From the NCBI GenBank assembly GCA_963763325.1, contig CAVXOL010000015.1, positions 1 to 9,133 on the forward strand: a DNA stretch of 9,133 bases, written 5' to 3'. The notes below the pieces were generated by a model. The model searched no databases and was not told the DNA's origin. It saw only the letters and a list, made by a program, of their open reading frames with translations. Every line of letters starts with the position of its first letter. Positions within the stretch are counted from its first letter, which is position 1. Positions 7,175 to 9,133 of the stretch are shown here, in pieces. The position numbers were made by a program, and so were the translations under genes. The DNA is from JBBECJ01 sp963763325. Lineage in GTDB: Bacteria; Chloroflexota; Chloroflexia; Thermomicrobiales; CFX8.

Positions 7175-7878
7175 AACCGTGGCAGGTCGCGTCGTGGTGC
7201 ATGCCGGAGCCGAGTGGCGCCTTCGTGGCCGGGATGGAGGATGTCATCGCGGTCTATCACCTGCCCTGCGATCCCACGATCCCCACGCTGTGTTTCGACG
7301 AGTATGGGCTCGCCCTGACCGCCGACACGCACGAGCCACTCCCGCCCCGACCGGGCGATCTCGCCAAACAGGATTACGAGTATCGCCGCGCCGGCAGTTG
7401 TGTGCTGTTCGGTGCCTTCGAGCCACAGACCGGCCGGCGCATCATCCAGGTCGACGCACGGCGCACCCGTCGCGAGTTTGCCCACGTCATCAAGGCGCTG
7501 CTCACCGAGCACTACCCTGATGCGACCCGCGTGCGGCTGGTGTTGGACAACCTCAACATCCACACCCCCGGCGCCCTGTATGAGACCTTTCCGGCGGAGG
7601 ACGCCCGGGCGTTGGCTGAACGGATCGAGTGGCACTTCACGCCCAAGCATGGCAGTTGGCTCAACATGCAGGAGATCGAATGGGCCGTCCTCAAGCGCCA
7701 ACTCTTCACCCACCAGCGACTGGCGACCCAGGCGGCGGTCGAGCAGGTTGTCACCGCCTGGGCGGACGGACGCACCCAGCGGCGCGTGCGGGTCGATTGG
7801 CGCTTCACGCTGGCCGATGCACGACTCACAATGCACGCCTGTTATCCAATCCCCAGCCCGTGTACGGACACGGCATAA
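7171..7878 (+). CDS. IS630 transposase, C-terminal DDE catalytic part
   Basis: The frame encodes 235 aa from the TTG at 7171. It begins with the family motif LKPWQVASWC (initiator Leu read as Met) and contains the DDE residues: Asp43 in LCFDEYG, Asp126 in LVLDNLNIHT, and Glu168 in HGSWLNMQEIEW. The GDLAKQDYEYRRAGSCVLFGAF segment (62-83) and the closing WRFTLADARLTM motif are also typical, so the catalytic domain looks complete. The final residues (PIPSPCTDTA) run into the right inverted repeat. It could be expressed by -1 frameshifting or by reinitiation at TTGA. If neither happens, the element can only move with a transposase supplied in trans. Confidence 0.85.
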   Translation: MKPWQVASWCMPEPSGAFVAGMEDVIAVYHLPCDPTIPTLCFDEYGLALTADTHEPLPPRPGDLAKQDYEYRRAGSCVLFGAFEPQTGRRIIQVDARRTRREFAHVIKALLTEHYPDATRVRLVLDNLNIHTPGALYETFPAEDARALAERIEWHFTPKHGSWLNMQEIEWAVLKRQLFTHQRLATQAAVEQVVTAWADGRTQRRVRVDWRFTLADARLTMHACYPIPSPCTDTA

Positions 7879-7889
7879 TCACAGTGGCG
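7870..7889 (-). repeat. Right terminal inverted repeat of the insertion sequence
   Basis: Read on the minus strand this is CGCCACTGTGATTATGCCGT, matching the left end at 16 of 20 positions. Just inside it lies a perfect hairpin, CCGTGT-ACGG-ACACGG (7858-7873), which overlaps the end of the transposase frame. Confidence 0.7.
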
Positions 7890-7895
7890 GCTCAG

Positions 7896-8062
7896 TGAGC
7901 CGCAGCGAAGGATCGCTTAACGTCAGGGACGGGACCGCATAGATCGGAAGGGCGACCGTACCCCACCCGAACCTCCGATGTCGTCAAGGCCAAGCAATCC
8001 TTCGCTGCCGGGTGTCCTTTGGACGGAGGATGACAGGCCAGGGGGTGCGGTCCATGTCGAAC
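7896..8062 (+). repeat. Remainder of the palindromic element: inner stem, centre and right outer arm
   Basis: Three nested stems are visible. The outer one pairs 6634-6669 with 8027-8062 (34 of 36). The inner one pairs GCAGCGAAGGATCGCTT (7902-7918) with 7992-8008 (16 of 17). The centre has ATCGGA (7943-7948) against TCCGAT (7974-7979). Without the insertion sequence the element would be about 200 bp, with arms of about 58 and 71 bases. The right arm carries about a dozen extra bases between TGTCATCCT and GCAGCGAAGG. There is no reading frame of note, so it looks like a non-coding MITE-like or REP-like repeat. Confidence 0.7.
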
Positions 8063-8141
8063 ACCGATGGCTTCAAGCAGCGTTTCCTGTTCCAGAATCG
8101 TTCGCCGATTGACAGGCCAGCATCCAATACTTAACGGTCAA

Positions 8142-8171
8142 TTGATTTACCAGTTGGTATAACACTACTGT
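8142..8171 (+). promoter_or_regulatory. Candidate promoter with dyad operator for the toxin-antitoxin pair
   Basis: An AT-rich patch (8125-8175) stands out from its surroundings. The perfect dyad TACCAGTTGGTA (8148-8159) lies between TTGATT (8142-8147) and a weak -10, TACTGT (8166-8171), 18 bases apart. TATAAC (8158-8163) is an alternative -10. A dyad in this place suits repression by a ribbon-helix-helix antitoxin. Apart from this site, the region 8063-8240 shows nothing I can identify. Confidence 0.3.
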
Positions 8172-8240
8172 AAGCCACATAGCCGTTCTCGCTTTTTGGA
8201 CGTTCGACGGAGCAGCACCGCCATCGGAAGGGGCATCACG

Positions 8241-8551
8241 ATGACAACAACCACATCAAATAGGAAGAAGGCGAAGGGGCCACGCCAGCCGGGAACAGGA
8301 AGACGGCCAGGGAACATGATCCGCGTGCCGGATGCAACCCACAGCATCCTGCAGAGCTAGCCGACGAAACCGGCCAGAGTATGCAAGACATCTTGTCGGA
8401 GGCGGTCGAGGAGATGCGCCGCCGCCGCATGTTCGAACTCGCGAACGCGTCCTATGCCGCCATGCGCGAGAACGAGGACGAGTGGCAGGAGGAACTGGAG
8501 GAGCGACGGCTTTGGGACAAGACGCTGGCTGACGGCCTGGAGGTCGAGTAA
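8241..8551 (+). pseudogene. Ribbon-helix-helix antitoxin, one-base frameshift
   Basis: Reading from 8316 gives MIRVPDATHSILQS and then TAG at 8358-8360. One base over, the frame continues as LADETGQSMQDILSEAVEEM, then RRRRMFELANASYAAMRENE and an acidic tail to TAA at 8549. Joined, this is the usual antitoxin plan: a DNA-binding beta strand (IRVPD), two helices (THSILQSLADETGQSMQDILSEAVEEMRRRR), and a C-terminal toxin-binding segment rich in Glu and Trp. The break fits loss of one base in AGC-CTA-GCC, making a TAG. Starting at 8316 the restored protein is 78 aa, the family norm, but its AGGGA site is only two bases away. The in-frame ATG at 8241 has GGAAGGGG seven bases upstream and would add a basic 25-residue leader. 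The locus is probably inactive unless the base is a sequencing error. Confidence 0.75.
8539..8543 (+). promoter_or_regulatory. Ribosome binding site for the toxin gene
   Basis: GGAGG lies inside the last codons of the antitoxin, eight bases before a TTG at 8552 that directly follows the antitoxin stop. It marks TTG as the toxin start and couples the two genes. Confidence 0.6.
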
Positions 8552-8904
8552 TTGGCACTCAAACCATCACGAGGTGAGATCTGGCATGCAGACCTCGATC
8601 CGGTCGCGGGACATCAAGCAGGCAGGGAAGCGTCCCTGTCTGATTATCTCTGATGATCGGAACAACCATGGGCCTTCAGGTCTCGTCGCAATCCTGCCGT
8701 TGACCAGAACGAAACGGCCTAATCCGTTTCACGTGCCGATCGAACCACCAGAGGGAGGCATCAAATCATCCAGTTTCATTCTGTGCGATCAGATTCGCAC
8801 CGTCTCGTCTAGACGACCGCTTCTCGGAGAAGTGGGGTGACATCAATCCGGCGACGATGCGTGAGGTCGAGGATCGGGTCAAGATCTTCTTGAGTCTCAA
8901 GTAA
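8552..8904 (+). pseudogene. mazF: MazF/PemK-family endoribonuclease toxin, two frameshifts
   Basis: Three frames in series spell a MazF-type mRNA interferase. The first, from TTG 8552, gives LALKPSRGEIWHADLDPVAGH, the N-terminal strand with the conserved RGEIW-DLDP-GH motif. From about 8613 a second frame gives QAGKRPCLIISDDRNN, LVAILPLT and SSSFILCDQIRTVS, the core strands and conserved catalytic region. From about 8813 a third frame gives DRFSEKWGDINPATMREVED and RVKIFLSLK to TAA at 8902. Each break fits one extra base. With both removed, the protein is 116 aa, the normal length. As written, the second frame stops at 8840 and the first at about 8645, so no functional toxin is made. It begins right after the antitoxin stop, as in typical mazEF operons. 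Confidence 0.8.
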
Positions 8905-8919
8905 CACAGATGGGAGTGA

Positions 8920-8943
8920 GGGCCCCGGAACGATATGGGGCTC
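8920..8943. terminator. Possible stem-loop between convergent genes
   Basis: GGGCCCC (8920-8926) can pair with GGGGCTC (8937-8943), including one G-T pair, around a 10-base loop. It lies between the toxin end and the convergent FdhD-like gene, where a shared terminator is expected. No T-tract is present on either side, so this is weak. The rest of 8905-9009 shows nothing. Confidence 0.3.
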
Positions 8944-9009
8944 CAACATTCCCTCTCTAATGCGGTCTTGTGTTGAAGATGGCAGGCCACCCCGCGTATG
9001 GGGCGATCT

Positions 9010-9133
9010 CTACGGGCTGACCGGCGACTCTCGTCCATGGAGCGGTGACAACGCTGCGGCCCCACCCATCACCCGACCCACCCCCGTATAGATGTTGAAC
9101 CCATCTTCGCGGACAAACCCCGCCAGCGTCATA
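9010..9133 (-). CDS. fdhD: C-terminal end of an FdhD-like sulfurtransferase (partial)
   Basis: The minus strand is open from the window edge to TAG at 9010-9012 and reads MTLAGFVREDGFNIYTGVGR (internal Met, not the start), then VMGGAAALSPLHGRESPVSP. The core matches the C-terminal strand motif of FdhD, LTLVGFxRGxxxNVYxGxxR. FdhD transfers sulfur from the desulfurase IscS to the molybdenum cofactor of formate dehydrogenase. Only about 40 codons are visible, so the catalytic cysteines lie outside the window. The 19 residues after the last conserved Arg are a rather long tail. Identification rests on one motif and is moderately secure. Confidence 0.6.
   Translation of the reverse strand, partial: MTLAGFVREDGFNIYTGVGRVMGGAAALSPLHGRESPVSP

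Larger units (their letters stand above)
6673..7895 (+). mobile_element. IS630-family insertion sequence (about 1.2 kb)
   Basis: The element carries two overlapping transposase frames bounded by imperfect inverted ends. CACCACAGTGAATGTGCCGT (6678-6697) matches the reverse complement of 7870-7889 at 16 of 20 positions. The outer limits given here are inferred from a possible four-base duplication, TGAG, at 6669-6672 and 7896-7899, and from the repeat that the insertion splits. IS630 elements usually duplicate TA. A TA does follow the left TGAG (6673-6674) but has no partner on the right, so the exact ends are uncertain by a few bases. The identical 27-bp arms outside belong to the target repeat, not to the insertion sequence. 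Confidence 0.75.

Noticed and set aside
6553..7836. Minus-strand frame of 427 codons across the insertion sequence
   Set aside because: It is antisense to both transposase halves and crosses the insertion boundary and the end of the ABC gene, so it cannot be an ancestral gene.
6643..8053. Identical 27-bp arms as the terminal inverted repeats of the insertion sequence
   Set aside because: The shorter 20-bp imperfect repeats adjoin the transposase frames directly, and a second stem on the right side shows that the 27-bp arms belong to a separate palindromic element.
7896..8062. CRISPR array or tRNA-like structure in the repeat-rich gap
   Set aside because: There are no regularly spaced direct repeats and no tRNA stem pattern. 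The repeats are inverted and nested.
8165..8347. Minus-strand 60-codon frame resembling a membrane segment of an MFS transporter (GWRGPFAFF...PLPMAVLLRR)
   Set aside because: It is exactly antisense to the antitoxin leader and DNA-binding segment, which have a ribosome binding site and family motifs. The hydrophobic look comes from reading Lys/Thr-rich codons backwards.

Overview
The window is about 9.1 kb of GC-rich bacterial DNA carrying genes on both strands with short gaps, frequent GTG/TTG starts and strong AGGAGG-type ribosome binding sites. The mix of genes suggests a member of the Chloroflexota, probably the Thermomicrobia/Sphaerobacter side: a secreted GerMN-domain protein with an aromatic tandem-repeat tail, an IS630-type element, and intergenic palindromes containing TGTCATCCT...GCGAAGGAT. 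This placement is inferred from gene style and was not tested by a search.

Layout, left to right. (1) 1-801: two tightly spaced + strand genes of unknown function, a 70-aa helical protein followed by a 193-aa protein, arranged like a toxin-antitoxin or other small two-gene module. (2) 715-2453, minus strand: a two-gene operon of a dienelactone-hydrolase-family esterase (TTG start) and a 3-hydroxyisobutyrate-dehydrogenase-family oxidoreductase. The oxidoreductase is broken by a frameshift near 950, and its 3' end runs into the convergent neighbour. (3) 2741-4641, + strand: a secreted GerMN protein with two copies of a W/Y-rich repeat, a 48-aa two-helix membrane protein, and a 143-aa four-helix membrane protein with a good sigma-70-type promoter. 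(4) 4844-6601: an intact half-size ABC exporter preceded by a leader hairpin. (5) 6634-8062: a long nested palindrome of about 200 bp whose left arm is interrupted by an IS630-family insertion sequence (about 6673-7895). Its transposase is split into two overlapping frames. (6) 8241-8904: a ribbon-helix-helix antitoxin and MazF/PemK toxin pair carrying one and two frameshifts respectively, so probably a decayed toxin-antitoxin locus. (7) 9010-9133, minus strand: the 3' end of a gene whose product looks like the C-terminus of FdhD.

The left and middle parts look like ordinary chromosome (metabolism, envelope proteins, transport). The stretch from 6602 to about 8904 is an accessory patch where repeats, an insertion sequence and a decaying addiction module have accumulated. 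All five apparent frame disruptions fall in the oxidoreductase, the transposase and the toxin-antitoxin pair. The long ABC, GerMN and hydrolase genes read through cleanly, which argues for decay more than uniformly poor sequence, although the latter cannot be excluded. The best candidates for something undescribed are the small gene pair at the left edge and the interrupted palindromic element.
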